Origin: Streptomyces sp. NBC_01497
GTDB lineage: Bacteria; Actinomycetota; Actinomycetes; Streptomycetales; Streptomycetaceae
Assembly (NCBI RefSeq): GCF_036250695.1
Contig: NZ_CP109427.1
Location: 1,426,001 to 1,490,000 of the forward strand
Length of the DNA: 64,000 nucleotides
Direction of reading: 5' to 3'
In this document: piece by piece, positions 8,164 through 16,578 of the stretch
How the letters are laid out: each line of letters starts with the position of its first letter
Numbering within the stretch: position 1 is the stretch's first letter
The notes under the pieces: generated by a model
Database searches by the model: none
What the model saw: the letters and a program-made list of their open reading frames with translations, nothing else
What the model was told of the DNA's origin: nothing
Position numbers and translations under genes: made by a program

Positions 8164-10281
8164 ATGTCCGAGCGCCCACCGTCCTACCGCGTCGCCACTG
8201 ACACCGGCGGCACGTTCACCGACTTCGTCGTGTTCGACGAGTCCGCCGGGACGTACCGGATCATGAAGGTCCCTTCCAGCCCCCACCACCCCGAACAGGC
8301 CCTTCTCGACGGGCTGACGACCCTGGCGTCCCAAGGTGTGCCGCCCGAGCGCATCTCGGTCTTCACCCACGGCACCACCGTCGGCACCAACGCCCTCCTC
8401 GAAGAGCGGGGCGCCCGGGTGGGCCTCGCCGTCACCAGGGGCTTCCGCGGCGTCTACGAGGCGATGGAGCAGAGCCGCCCCTTCGGCCCGTCGGTCTTCG
8501 ACCTCGGCTACACCAAGCCCGTGCTCCTGGCCGCGGAGAGCGACACCGTCGAGGTGGCGGAACGCATCGCCGCGTCCGGCGCCGTGGTGGAGCCGGTCGA
8601 CGAGGAGTCGGTGGCCGAGGCGGTACTCCGCTTCCGCAAGAGTGGCGTCGAGTCGGTCGCCGTATGCCTGCTGTTCTCCTTTATGAACGACGAGCACGAG
8701 CGACTCCTGGCAGGCGCGCTGCGCGAGGCCGACCCCACGCTCTGGGTGACGACCTCCAGTGAACTGCTGCCGCAGATGCGGGAGTACGTACGGCTCAGTA
8801 CCACCGTGATCAACGCCTATGTCTCCCCGGTCGTGGGCCGGTACGTCGGCCGGCTGTCGACCGAGCTGGAACGGCTGGGCGTCGCCCCCCGCCGCAGGTT
8901 CACCATGCAGAGCAACGGCGGCTCCGTACCCTTCGACCGCACCCCAGACCGGGGGGTCGCGACCATCCTGTCGGGGCCGGCTGGCGGTGTGACCGCGTCG
9001 GTGGCGATCGGACGCGCGGTGGGGATCGAGGACCTCATCACCTTCGACATGGGCGGGACCAGCTGCGACGTCTCCCTCGTGCAGGGCGGCGAGCCGGCGG
9101 TCTCCGACCAGAACACCGTGGAAGGCCGGCACATCGCCGTACCCATGCTCGACATCAACACGGTCAGCGCGGGCGGCGGCACCGTCGCCACCGTCGACCG
9201 GCACGGCTCTCTCCACGTCGGTCCACGCAGCGCGGGAGCCGTACCGGGGCCCGCCGCGTACGGCAAGGGCGGTCAGGCGGCGACCGTCACGGACGCGAAC
9301 GTGGTGCTCGGCTACCTCAATCCCGTGTCGCTGCTGGACGGCGAGCTCGCGGTGGACTCGGCCGCGGCGGACCGCGTCGTCGCCGAGGTCGCCGCCGCGC
9401 TCGGCGTCGACACGGTGCGGGCCGCCGACGGCATCGTACGTATCGTCAACGTCAAGATGGGACAGGCGATCCGCTCCATCTCCACCGAACGGGGCTTCGA
9501 TCTGCGGGACTTCACCCTGATCGCGTTCGGCGGCGCGGGGCCTCTGCACGCCAGCCAGATCGCCCTCGACCTGGGTATCCCGCGCGTCCTGGTGCCTCCG
9601 GCGCCCGGCGCGACCTCGGCGCTCGGGCTGCTGATGTCGGACGTCAAGCACGACCTGGTCCGCAGCAGGCTGACCGACATCGCCGAACTCGACGTCCAGG
9701 ACGCCAACGCACTCTTCGAGCAGATGCAGGCGGCGGCGGCGAAACAGCTGTCCCAGGAGGGATTCGAGGAGGGCAGCACCGCTTTCCGCTTCTTCCTCGA
9801 CATGCGCTACAGCGGACAGGGCTACGAGAATCCGGTACCGGTTCGGGCGCTGCCGATGACCTCCGAGGACCTCGCCCGCTACCGCCGGGACTTCGACGCC
9901 ATCCACGAGCAGTGTCACGGGCACGCGGCCCCCGACCAGTCCGTCGAGATCGTCAACTACCGGGTGCAGGCCGTCGGTCTCGTACCGCCGGTGTCGCTTC
10001 CCACCGTTCCCGCGGCCGACGGACCCCTCTCCGCCGCCGTGGTGGGCTCGCGCCCCGCGTACTTCCCGGACACGGCGGGCGGCGACACGGGAGCGTACGT
10101 GCAGACCCCGGTGTACGCCCGGGCGAAGCTCGGTGCCGGTCACCGCATCACCGGGCCCGCCATCGTCGAGCAGTACGACTCCACCGTCGTCGTCTTCCCC
10201 GGCCAGCAGGCGGAGGCCGACGGCTACGGCAACCTATCGATCACCCGCGCCCGCCCGGCGCAAGAGAGGTCACACAGGTGA
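8164..10281 (+). CDS. hyuA: Hydantoinase/oxoprolinase-type protein, HyuA subunit
   Basis: A 705-residue protein of the HyuA family, which includes N-methylhydantoinase A, the N-terminal half of 5-oxoprolinase, caprolactamase alpha and acetone or acetophenone carboxylase subunits. The ASKHA-type ATP-binding fold is marked by TDTGGTFTD (residues 12-20), GTTVGTNALLE, FDMGGTSCDVS and the SAGGGTVATVD loop. These enzymes use ATP to activate a lactam, cyclic imide or ketone. The last bases overlap the start of hyuB, so the two are made together as subunits. No gamma subunit of the acetone carboxylase type follows, which argues for a ring-opening hydrolase rather than a carboxylase. The exact substrate cannot be read from the sequence. 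Confidence 0.88.
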   Translation: MSERPPSYRVATDTGGTFTDFVVFDESAGTYRIMKVPSSPHHPEQALLDGLTTLASQGVPPERISVFTHGTTVGTNALLEERGARVGLAVTRGFRGVYEAMEQSRPFGPSVFDLGYTKPVLLAAESDTVEVAERIAASGAVVEPVDEESVAEAVLRFRKSGVESVAVCLLFSFMNDEHERLLAGALREADPTLWVTTSSELLPQMREYVRLSTTVINAYVSPVVGRYVGRLSTELERLGVAPRRRFTMQSNGGSVPFDRTPDRGVATILSGPAGGVTASVAIGRAVGIEDLITFDMGGTSCDVSLVQGGEPAVSDQNTVEGRHIAVPMLDINTVSAGGGTVATVDRHGSLHVGPRSAGAVPGPAAYGKGGQAATVTDANVVLGYLNPVSLLDGELAVDSAAADRVVAEVAAALGVDTVRAADGIVRIVNVKMGQAIRSISTERGFDLRDFTLIAFGGAGPLHASQIALDLGIPRVLVPPAPGATSALGLLMSDVKHDLVRSRLTDIAELDVQDANALFEQMQAAAAKQLSQEGFEEGSTAFRFFLDMRYSGQGYENPVPVRALPMTSEDLARYRRDFDAIHEQCHGHAAPDQSVEIVNYRVQAVGLVPPVSLPTVPAADGPLSAAVVGSRPAYFPDTAGGDTGAYVQTPVYARAKLGAGHRITGPAIVEQYDSTVVVFPGQQAEADGYGNLSITRARPAQERSHR

Positions 10282-12062
10282 GCGAGCAGGCCGCGGCGCG
10301 ACGCCGCACCGGGGAAGCCGCCCCGGCGGAAACAGACGCGATCACCGTCGAGGTGATCCGGCAGAGCCTCATCGGCGTGGTGCAGGAGATGCAGAACTCG
10401 CTGTTCTGCACGGGCTACTCGACGATCATCCGCGAGTCGAAGGACGCGAGTTGCGCGATCGCCGACCTGAGCGGCCGGGTCGTCGCGCAGTACACCGTCC
10501 TGCCCCTGCACCTCGGCGCGTTCCCGGAGACCATCGAGAACATCCTCCGCGCCTATCCGCTTGAGGAGATGCGTGACGGTGACGCCTTCCTCGTCAACCA
10601 CCCGTACTTCGGGGGCAGTCCGCATGCAACCGACATGGCGGTGGTGGCACCGGTCGTCATCGACGGCGAGGTCTTCGGCTTCAGCGGCAGCATCGCCCAC
10701 AAGTCGGACATCGGGGGTCTCGTACCGGGCACCAACTCCAGCCAGGCCAGGGAGATCTACCACGAGGGCCTGATGGTCCCCCCGGTCCGCTACTACCGCG
10801 ACTTCGCCCCCTCGGCCGAGATCGAGACGCTCCTGAGTGCCAACAGCCGCACCCCCCACCTGGTGCTCGGCGACCTGCACGGACAGGTCGGGGCGACGCA
10901 CCTGGCGGCCGACCGGGTGCGCGCGCTGTGCGCCAAGTACGGACGGGAGACGGTGCACATCGCCTCCGGCCGTCTGCTGGACCTCACGGAACGGCAGATC
11001 AGGGCGGCCGTCGCGAAGTGGCCGGACGGCACCTACAGCGGCGAGCGCCGCATGCACTCCGAGGGGATGGCCGACGGCCGTCCGGTGGCCATCCGCGTCA
11101 CCGTGACCGTCGAGGGCGACCGGATCGACTTCGACTTCACCGGCTCCGACGACCAGATGACGGGCCCCTACAACATCCGGCCGCCGTTGGTCCGCGCGGT
11201 GTGCTCCTACGCCCTGAAGAGTCTCGTCGACCCGGAGCTGCCGTCCAACTCGGGTTTCACCCAGGCCGTTTCTGCCTCCTTTCGCCGGGGTTCGCTTCTC
11301 GACCCGCTGCCGCCGGCTCCGGTCAACACCTACATGCCGGTCGCCGTCGCCACCGCGGAGGCCCTCTTCGACGCGCTCGGCAAGGCCCTCCCCGGGGGCC
11401 GGATCGCCGAGAGCAGCAGCGGCACCAACGGGACCTTCTCGTACCGGGTGGCGGGCCAGACCTCGCCGAAGGTTCAGTACGAACTGCCCGCGGGTGCCAT
11501 GGGTGCCCGCTGGAACAAGGACGGCGTGTCCGCGTCCAAGGTGCATGTCGCCAACGGCAGCCTCACCCCCATCGAAGTACTGGAGACGGAGTTCCCTGTC
11601 CGGCTCCAGCGCTTCGAGCTGGTCACCGACTCCGGTGGCCCCGGGCGTTACCGGGGAGGCCTCGGCTACCTGCGCGAGTACCGCGTGCTGGGGCCCGCCC
11701 GCTTCACCACCCGCAACGGCCGCGAACTCACCCCGCCGGCGGGCAAGGACGGCGGCCTGCCCGGCCGCCCCTCCACACTCACGCTCAACCCGGGCACCGA
11801 GCGCGAGGCGGCGATCACCGTGGAGAGCGGAAGTGTGACTCTCCAGTCCGGTGACGTCGTGCGGGTGGCCCAGGCCGGCGGCGGCGGTTACGGCGACCCG
11901 CACGACCGGCCCGCCGAGCAGGTGCTGCGCGATGTCCAGGAGGGGTACGTGTCGGCCGAGTCCGCGCGGACGCACTACGGCGTCGCGGTCCTGCGGACGG
12001 CGAGCGGCGAGTGGGAGATCGACGGCACGGAGAGGGACCGGCTCAGGGGCACGGGGCGCTGA
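10278..12062 (+). CDS. hyuB: Hydantoinase/oxoprolinase-type protein, HyuB subunit
   Basis: A 594-residue partner of the preceding gene. The GTG at 10278 has an AGAGAGG ribosome site and overlaps the hyuA stop by four bases. Family features include an N-terminal DAITVEVIRQSLIGVVQEMQ segment, NHPYFGGSPHATDM (the His/Asp metal-binding region of HyuB), FDFTGSDDQMTGPYNIRPP and a Gly-rich C-terminus (GGGGYGDPHDRP). HyuB carries the ligand-transforming active site and works with the ATP-binding HyuA. The gene ends the cluster; a strong hairpin follows. The first 15 residues are Ala/Arg/Glu-rich and not conserved, so the true start could be slightly internal. Confidence 0.88.
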   Translation: MSEQAAARRRTGEAAPAETDAITVEVIRQSLIGVVQEMQNSLFCTGYSTIIRESKDASCAIADLSGRVVAQYTVLPLHLGAFPETIENILRAYPLEEMRDGDAFLVNHPYFGGSPHATDMAVVAPVVIDGEVFGFSGSIAHKSDIGGLVPGTNSSQAREIYHEGLMVPPVRYYRDFAPSAEIETLLSANSRTPHLVLGDLHGQVGATHLAADRVRALCAKYGRETVHIASGRLLDLTERQIRAAVAKWPDGTYSGERRMHSEGMADGRPVAIRVTVTVEGDRIDFDFTGSDDQMTGPYNIRPPLVRAVCSYALKSLVDPELPSNSGFTQAVSASFRRGSLLDPLPPAPVNTYMPVAVATAEALFDALGKALPGGRIAESSSGTNGTFSYRVAGQTSPKVQYELPAGAMGARWNKDGVSASKVHVANGSLTPIEVLETEFPVRLQRFELVTDSGGPGRYRGGLGYLREYRVLGPARFTTRNGRELTPPAGKDGGLPGRPSTLTLNPGTEREAAITVESGSVTLQSGDVVRVAQAGGGGYGDPHDRPAEQVLRDVQEGYVSAESARTHYGVAVLRTASGEWEIDGTERDRLRGTGR

Positions 12063-12079
12063 GACGGGCAGGTCCGGAC

Positions 12080-12124
12080 CTGGGCCGGTGCGCAAGCGGA
12101 ACACACCGGCCCAGCCGCACCGCC
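12080..12124. terminator. Hairpin terminator between hyuB and the convergent exported-protein gene
   Basis: Perfect 11-bp arms, CTGGGCCGGTG (12080-12090) and CACCGGCCCAG (12114-12124), enclose a 23-base loop 18 bases after the hyuB stop. A short palindrome, GGTCCGGACC, precedes it. There is no U-run, as is usual in streptomycetes. The position between converging genes supports a bidirectional role. Confidence 0.6.
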
Positions 12125-12265
12125 TCGCCGTACGCCTGCGGGCACCGCCCGGGGCGCATCCCACGAGCCCCCGGGGGCTCACCGCTCACGCCACGACACC
12201 CGCAGGACAGCGATCGCTCCGCGTCGTGAGCTGTTGCCCGGCCGGTTCGGCGTCACGCGAGACCA

Positions 12266-13495
12266 TCACCGACGCGACGTCGTCCTTCCCTTGTGCCCAC
12301 TCGCGCGCCCGGAGTCGCGCCGGACCTTCACCGACGCGGACTCGACGGTCGTCGACGTCCCGTCGGCCCACGTCCCGGTCACCTCGACGGCCACCTTGTC
12401 CCCGAGGTACGTGCTGAGGAGGTCGAACCGGTGCCCGGTGGCGTGCGCCACCGGCGTACCGTTCAGGAGCCACTGGTAGCTGAACTTCGGAGCCGGGGTC
12501 CACTTGCCGTGGTTCGCCGTCAGGTAGCTGCCGACCTCGGGCGTGCCCTTGAGCACCGGCTTGCCCGGCGTCTGCAGCAGATAGTGGTAGAAGGTGACGT
12601 TGCTCGGGCCGTTCGGATCCGGCTGCTCCCGGTTGAGGATATTGAGGGTCAGACCGTCTCCTGTCTCCAGGAACGCCAGCCCCTCGACCTCTTGGGGGTA
12701 AGGGACCGTGAGATGGAAGAGCACCTGGACTTCGCCGGTCTTCAGGTTGGCGCGGGCAATGGTCTGCTCCGCGTCGTTGCAGGAGAAGTAGATCCAGCCC
12801 TGGTGGACTTTGCCGCCCTGGGCTTCGTTGATCGGCTGCGAGATGGGGATGTACTTCTTGAAGGTGAAGTCGGACAGGCGGTAGACGGCGATCTGGGTCG
12901 CGTCCGCATAGGCCATGCCGTAGGCGAGACCCTTCTCGGCATCGACGGCCACCCAGCTTGCGATGTCGTGCACGCCGTGCGCGTCCAGGGCGGTGGCGCG
13001 GCCGGTGAAGGTCAGATCGCCGGCCTTGTAGAGGGCGAACACCGGGGTGTTGTATTCGTAGGGGTACTCGTGGGGGCTGCCCGGGTCGGACATGCTGCTG
13101 TCGAGAGGAATGTAGAGATGGCCGTCGGCGTAGTCCACATCACCGATGTGGTTCAGGCCTTTGGAGGAAAGCTGCGACGGGTTGGCCAGTTCGGCCGGAA
13201 TCGCCGGTGAGGTCGTAAGGACGGTGTTGTACTTCATGTCGGTGATCTCCAGCCCGTTGCTGCTGGAGAAGTACCAGTGACTGCCGTCGGTGGCAACGCC
13301 CTGGCCGCGCGTACCCTCGGCGTCGCCGGTGAACACGTCCTTGCCGATCAACTGCCACGTCTCGATATCCGATGCGGCCTCGGGCGCCGCTTTCGAAGGT
13401 GCTGCTTGCGCGGGTCCCGCTGCCGCGGATATCGCCACGGCCGCCCCGGCCACGGCGAGTCCGCCGATGAAATGCCTTCTCGTCAACGCTTCCAT
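12266..13495 (-). CDS. Tat-exported beta-propeller-like protein with C-terminal Ig-like domain
   Basis: A 409-residue secreted protein of unrecognised specific function. The ATG at 13495 has GGAG just upstream; the frame continues further but without a ribosome site. The N-terminus is a twin-arginine signal (TRRHFIGGLAVAGAA, R6-R7) with a likely cleavage after AQA near residue 31. The body has repeated short Trp/Tyr-rich strands (GSHWYFSSSNGLEITD, DGHLYIPLD, KVHQGWIYFSCND) like the blades of a beta-propeller. Residues from about 312 to 395 resemble the Ig-like module with a YQWLLNGTPV core that occurs in actinobacterial wall or secreted proteins. The gene stands alone. Codon use is slightly less GC-biased than in its neighbours. 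A binding or sugar-related role outside the cell is possible but unproven. Confidence 0.75.
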   Translation of the reverse strand: MEALTRRHFIGGLAVAGAAVAISAAAGPAQAAPSKAAPEAASDIETWQLIGKDVFTGDAEGTRGQGVATDGSHWYFSSSNGLEITDMKYNTVLTTSPAIPAELANPSQLSSKGLNHIGDVDYADGHLYIPLDSSMSDPGSPHEYPYEYNTPVFALYKAGDLTFTGRATALDAHGVHDIASWVAVDAEKGLAYGMAYADATQIAVYRLSDFTFKKYIPISQPINEAQGGKVHQGWIYFSCNDAEQTIARANLKTGEVQVLFHLTVPYPQEVEGLAFLETGDGLTLNILNREQPDPNGPSNVTFYHYLLQTPGKPVLKGTPEVGSYLTANHGKWTPAPKFSYQWLLNGTPVAHATGHRFDLLSTYLGDKVAVEVTGTWADGTSTTVESASVKVRRDSGRASGHKGRTTSRR

Positions 13496-14336
13496 GCTGG
13501 CTCCATTTGGTGCACAGGCGAACGAATCGGGTCCGCAGAGTCGGCTGCCCACACTAAATGGGGTTGTTTGCGCAACTACGGCGGCAGCATGGCTGCATGG
13601 TGAACGATATTTCCCCGAGGTCGCCGGTCAGGGTGGTGCGACGTCGGACCTTGTCCTGTAGGACACGACTGGTCGGGCTGAACATGCGGCGAAGCACCTG
13701 GAGTCGGTTTGCTCCGAACGTCTGCGGGAGATGACGAAGCCGGCGATCCCAGCCCCCGCCACTCCTCGATCCTGTCGAGGCGGCGTTCGGCCGTATCACG
13801 GTCTTTGTCGAGGTCCGGATCGTGACTGACCGGTCGGCCGCCGCCAGGCCGTGTCCGCGAAGAGAGCCATGCGTTGGCAAGTCGTCCTCCCACGCCCTGA
13901 GTTGACTGATGATTCCAGAGCCGTTGCGGAGCCTTGCTGCCGCGATCGCGGAGGGGCCGCCCGGTCCGGGACGGGTGGCACGTGATGAACGGGATCATGT
14001 CGAAGATGTCGGCCTGGGCGGCCCGGCGGAGATCTCCCCGAGCGGTACGGGCCGTGGAAGAACAGCGTATGAAAGCGACTTCGCCGCCGGCCTGACGACG
14101 ACACGCGGGACAGGCGCTTGGCCCACGTGCCGTCAGTACTCCGGCACCGTCGGCCAAGTCGATGGATCTCTCGTGTACGTCGATTGAACGACGGTGCCCA
14201 TCAGCACACGGCGGCGGCCCGGAAGAGGGCTACGCGCGGGTGAAGCCCCCGGCCGGTCCCTTCGTCCCGCCACCGGCCCGAGCCTCCCCGGCCCACCGGT
14301 CCAACGCCTCTCAACTCCACGTCGCGCGCCGCCCGT
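13496..14336. other. 841-bp gene-poor stretch with a transposase remnant
   Basis: Apart from the IS5/IS4-like fragment at 13747-13899, no supportable gene was found. Composition is lower in GC than the flanks (for example near 13540-13620), consistent with acquired or decaying DNA. The first 60 bases form the upstream region of the Tat-exported protein. Confidence 0.5.
13747..13899 (-). mobile_element. IS5/IS4-type transposase C-terminal remnant
   Basis: About 50 codons match the C-terminal catalytic segment of IS5-like DDE transposases common in Streptomyces: RTRPGGGRPVSHDPDLDKD, then RDTAERRLDRIEEWRGL. The latter contains the conserved glutamate of the DDE triad in the RNxxERxxxxxKxWRG context. 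Downstream the frame diverges before the expected TRYDKT motif, and no other transposase domain is found upstream. It is therefore a small inactive relic. Its ends were not located. Confidence 0.5.
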
Positions 14337-15953
14337 TCAGTGCGGGCCCCGGCTGCGGCTCCCCAGCCGGCGCTGGGCGCCCGACAGCACGCGCCGCGCC
14401 ACCGTCCCCGCGCGCAGGGCGGCCCGGGCGGCGTTCGCGCCCGGCGCCCCGTGCACCCCGCCGCCCGGATGCGCCGACGCGGAGGCAAGGTACAGGCCCG
14501 GTACGGGGGTCTCGGGGCGGCCGGAACCAGGCACGGGCCGGAACACCAACTGCTGGTGCAGGTTGGTGGTGCCGCCGTTGATCGCACCGCCGTGCAGGTT
14601 CGGATCGAGCCCCTGCAGGGTGTCCGGTGTGAGGACCCGTCGCGCCCCGACGCGGTCGCGGAAGCCGGGCGCGTAACGCTCGACCTGTTCCTCCACCCGG
14701 TCAGCCATGGCGTTGCCCTCGGCCTCGTCCCACGTACCCGTCAGGCCCGCCTGCCCGGCGTCGCCCGTGATGTGGTGCGGTACATGGGTGTAGGCCCACG
14801 CCGACTCCGTACCGCGGGGAGAACGCGCCGGATCGGCCGTCGACATCTGTCCCATCAGGGCGAACGGACGGTCCGGCACCTGCCTCATGGCTATCTGGGC
14901 GGCGAAGCGTGTCAGTTCGTCCACTCCTTCGGCCAGGTGGACGGTGCCCGCCCCCACGGCCCCGGGCGCGCTCCACGGCACCGGCGCGTCGAGGGCCCAG
15001 TCGACCTTGAAGGTGGCGAAGTCCCACTGGAACCGGCGCAGGTCCGCCAGGATGCCCGAGGGGACGTGCGCCCGGTCGAGGAGACCCAGGTAGAGGTCGG
15101 GGGCGCTCACGTCCGCCAGGACCGCGCCGGCCCGCACGGCGTCGCCACCCGCGGTCCGCACGCCCACCGCCCGGCCGCCGCGCACGACGACCTCGCGGAC
15201 GGGCTCGCCGCAGCGCAGGACGCCGCCGCGCCGGACGAACCGGCGCACCAGCGCGCCCACGAGGTGGCTGGAGCCGCCCGCCGGCACCGGGAAGCCGTAC
15301 GTCTGGCCCAGCATGGCCATGAGCCAGCCGAACCCGCCGCTTCCGGCGGCCTCGGGCGCCAGGTCCGCGTGCAGGGCGTTGCCCGCGAGCAGCAGCCGCC
15401 CGCCCTCCCCGGCGAACTCCTCCTCGCCGAAGCGCCGGGTCGGCAGCAGCAACCGCCGGAGCAGGCGCAGCCCACCGGCGGAGCGCAGCCGCGCCGTGAG
15501 ACGCACCCCCGCCCGTACGGGCGGGAACGGTGTGAACAGTGCGGCCAGCAGATCGTCCTCCAGGGCGTCCCAGAGGTCGCACAGGCGCAGCCAGGCATCA
15601 CCGTCGCCCGGCTCGAAGGCCTCCAGGCTCCCGGCCGTCACCCGGCGGTCGCGGTCGAGCACGGCGCAACGGCCGTCCCGCAGCGGATGCGCCAGGACGT
15701 GGGGCGCGTGGCTCCAGCGCAGCCCTTCCCGTTCCAGTTCGAGCGCGGCGATCACGGGCGACGCGGCGGCCAGCGGATAGAAGGCGCTGAACACGTCGCT
15801 GACGTAGTCGGGGCTGACTCCCCGGTCGCTGCGGACGGCACCACCCGGCTCGTCCCGGGCCTCGATCACTTCCACGCTCCACCCGGCGTCCACCAGCAGG
15901 TTGGCCGCCACCAGCCCGTTGGGGCCCGCACCGATGACCACGGCGTCCGTCAT
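14337..15953 (-). CDS. FAD-dependent oxidoreductase, phytoene desaturase/amine oxidase-like
   Basis: A 538-residue flavoprotein. The ATG is preceded by GGAGG. The N-terminal dinucleotide-binding motif is GAGPNGL (residues 8-14), followed by the E-A-R-D-E-P-G-G motif that contacts FAD. The fold and length match the phytoene-desaturase-like family annotated widely in actinomycetes, often without any carotenoid genes. The C-terminus has the typical GVHGAPGANAARAALR stretch closing the FAD site. No other carotenoid gene is nearby, so a carotenoid role is unlikely. Neighbours are an SRPBCC protein in the same direction (48 bases upstream) and a divergent SDR, which suggests a lipid or aromatic oxidation module. 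The substrate is unknown. Confidence 0.82.
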   Translation of the reverse strand: MTDAVVIGAGPNGLVAANLLVDAGWSVEVIEARDEPGGAVRSDRGVSPDYVSDVFSAFYPLAAASPVIAALELEREGLRWSHAPHVLAHPLRDGRCAVLDRDRRVTAGSLEAFEPGDGDAWLRLCDLWDALEDDLLAALFTPFPPVRAGVRLTARLRSAGGLRLLRRLLLPTRRFGEEEFAGEGGRLLLAGNALHADLAPEAAGSGGFGWLMAMLGQTYGFPVPAGGSSHLVGALVRRFVRRGGVLRCGEPVREVVVRGGRAVGVRTAGGDAVRAGAVLADVSAPDLYLGLLDRAHVPSGILADLRRFQWDFATFKVDWALDAPVPWSAPGAVGAGTVHLAEGVDELTRFAAQIAMRQVPDRPFALMGQMSTADPARSPRGTESAWAYTHVPHHITGDAGQAGLTGTWDEAEGNAMADRVEEQVERYAPGFRDRVGARRVLTPDTLQGLDPNLHGGAINGGTTNLHQQLVFRPVPGSGRPETPVPGLYLASASAHPGGGVHGAPGANAARAALRAGTVARRVLSGAQRRLGSRSRGPH

Positions 15954-16001
15954 GTCGGCCCTCCTTGACCGCGTCGGTGAGGGGGCGCGTGCGCCAGGGG
16001 G

Positions 16002-16463
16002 TCAGACATCGGCCCCGTGGCGCTCCGGCCGCGGCTCCGACTCCGCGGCGCGCCCGAGCCGGCTGAGCATATGGCGGTGCCTGAGCTGGATGAACCGGTC
16101 CACCAGACCGTTGTGCGCCCGTCCGCCGATGCCGAGGAGCGGGTGCTCGTCGAGGATCACCAGAGTTCCCTCGCCCCAGGCACGGATGTCGAAGGCGATC
16201 CGCGCCGTACCCAACGGGCCTGCGTGCGCCTCCAGTTCGAGTACACCGGGCGGTTCGTAGCGGCGTACGACCGTGCTGCCCTCGAACTCCTTGGGACCGA
16301 GCCGGACACGGTAGCGAAGCGACGAGCCGACCTCCGGCCAGTCGCCGTGCGCCGGGTCCGACGACGCGGTGCCGACGACCCACTCACCGAAGCGGGACGG
16401 GTCTCGCAGTACGGACCACAGGGCCTCGGGGCCCCGGTCGATGTAGTGATGGCGCAGTGCCAT
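16002..16463 (-). CDS. SRPBCC superfamily protein (polyketide cyclase/dehydrase-like)
   Basis: A 153-residue protein whose ATG at 16463 follows GGGAG. It has the START/SRPBCC helix-grip pattern: an N-terminal HHYIDRGPEALWSVLRDPSRFGEWV segment, a central run of beta strands (RYRVRLG, STVVRRYEPPGVLEL, TARIAFDIRAW) and a long C-terminal helix (HNGLVDRFIQLRHRHMLSRL). These small proteins bind hydrophobic ligands in a deep cavity; some are cyclases and many are uncharacterised. It lies immediately upstream of the FAD oxidoreductase gene and probably shares its transcript. A 115-base divergent region separates it from the SDR gene. The family is clear; the ligand is not. Confidence 0.8.
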   Translation of the reverse strand: MALRHHYIDRGPEALWSVLRDPSRFGEWVVGTASSDPAHGDWPEVGSSLRYRVRLGPKEFEGSTVVRRYEPPGVLELEAHAGPLGTARIAFDIRAWGEGTLVILDEHPLLGIGGRAHNGLVDRFIQLRHRHMLSRLGRAAESEPRPERHGADV

Positions 16464-16578
16464 GGCGGCTCCCCGGATCGTGGGACTGGTGCGCCGAGTG
16501 CCCGTTCCTCCCCGTGGTACACCTGCGGGGGCCGTCGTCCCCGGGCGGCGCCGCGCAAGCCCCCTTAACGTGGGTTTC

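Noticed and set aside
7834..10143. 769-codon open frame antisense to hyuA
   Set aside because: It is a GC-skew shadow of hyuA, with no domain and a His/Arg/Gly-dominated composition. The same applies to the long antisense frames over hyuB (10224-12182) and glcP (49440-50975).
8164..12062. Acetone or acetophenone carboxylase
   Set aside because: The two large subunits share the family, but the third subunit of acetone carboxylase and the extra acetophenone carboxylase subunits are missing.
14337..15953. Carotenoid (phytoene) desaturase
   Set aside because: The fold matches, but no phytoene synthase, prenyl synthase or cyclase is near, so only a general FAD oxidoreductase is called.
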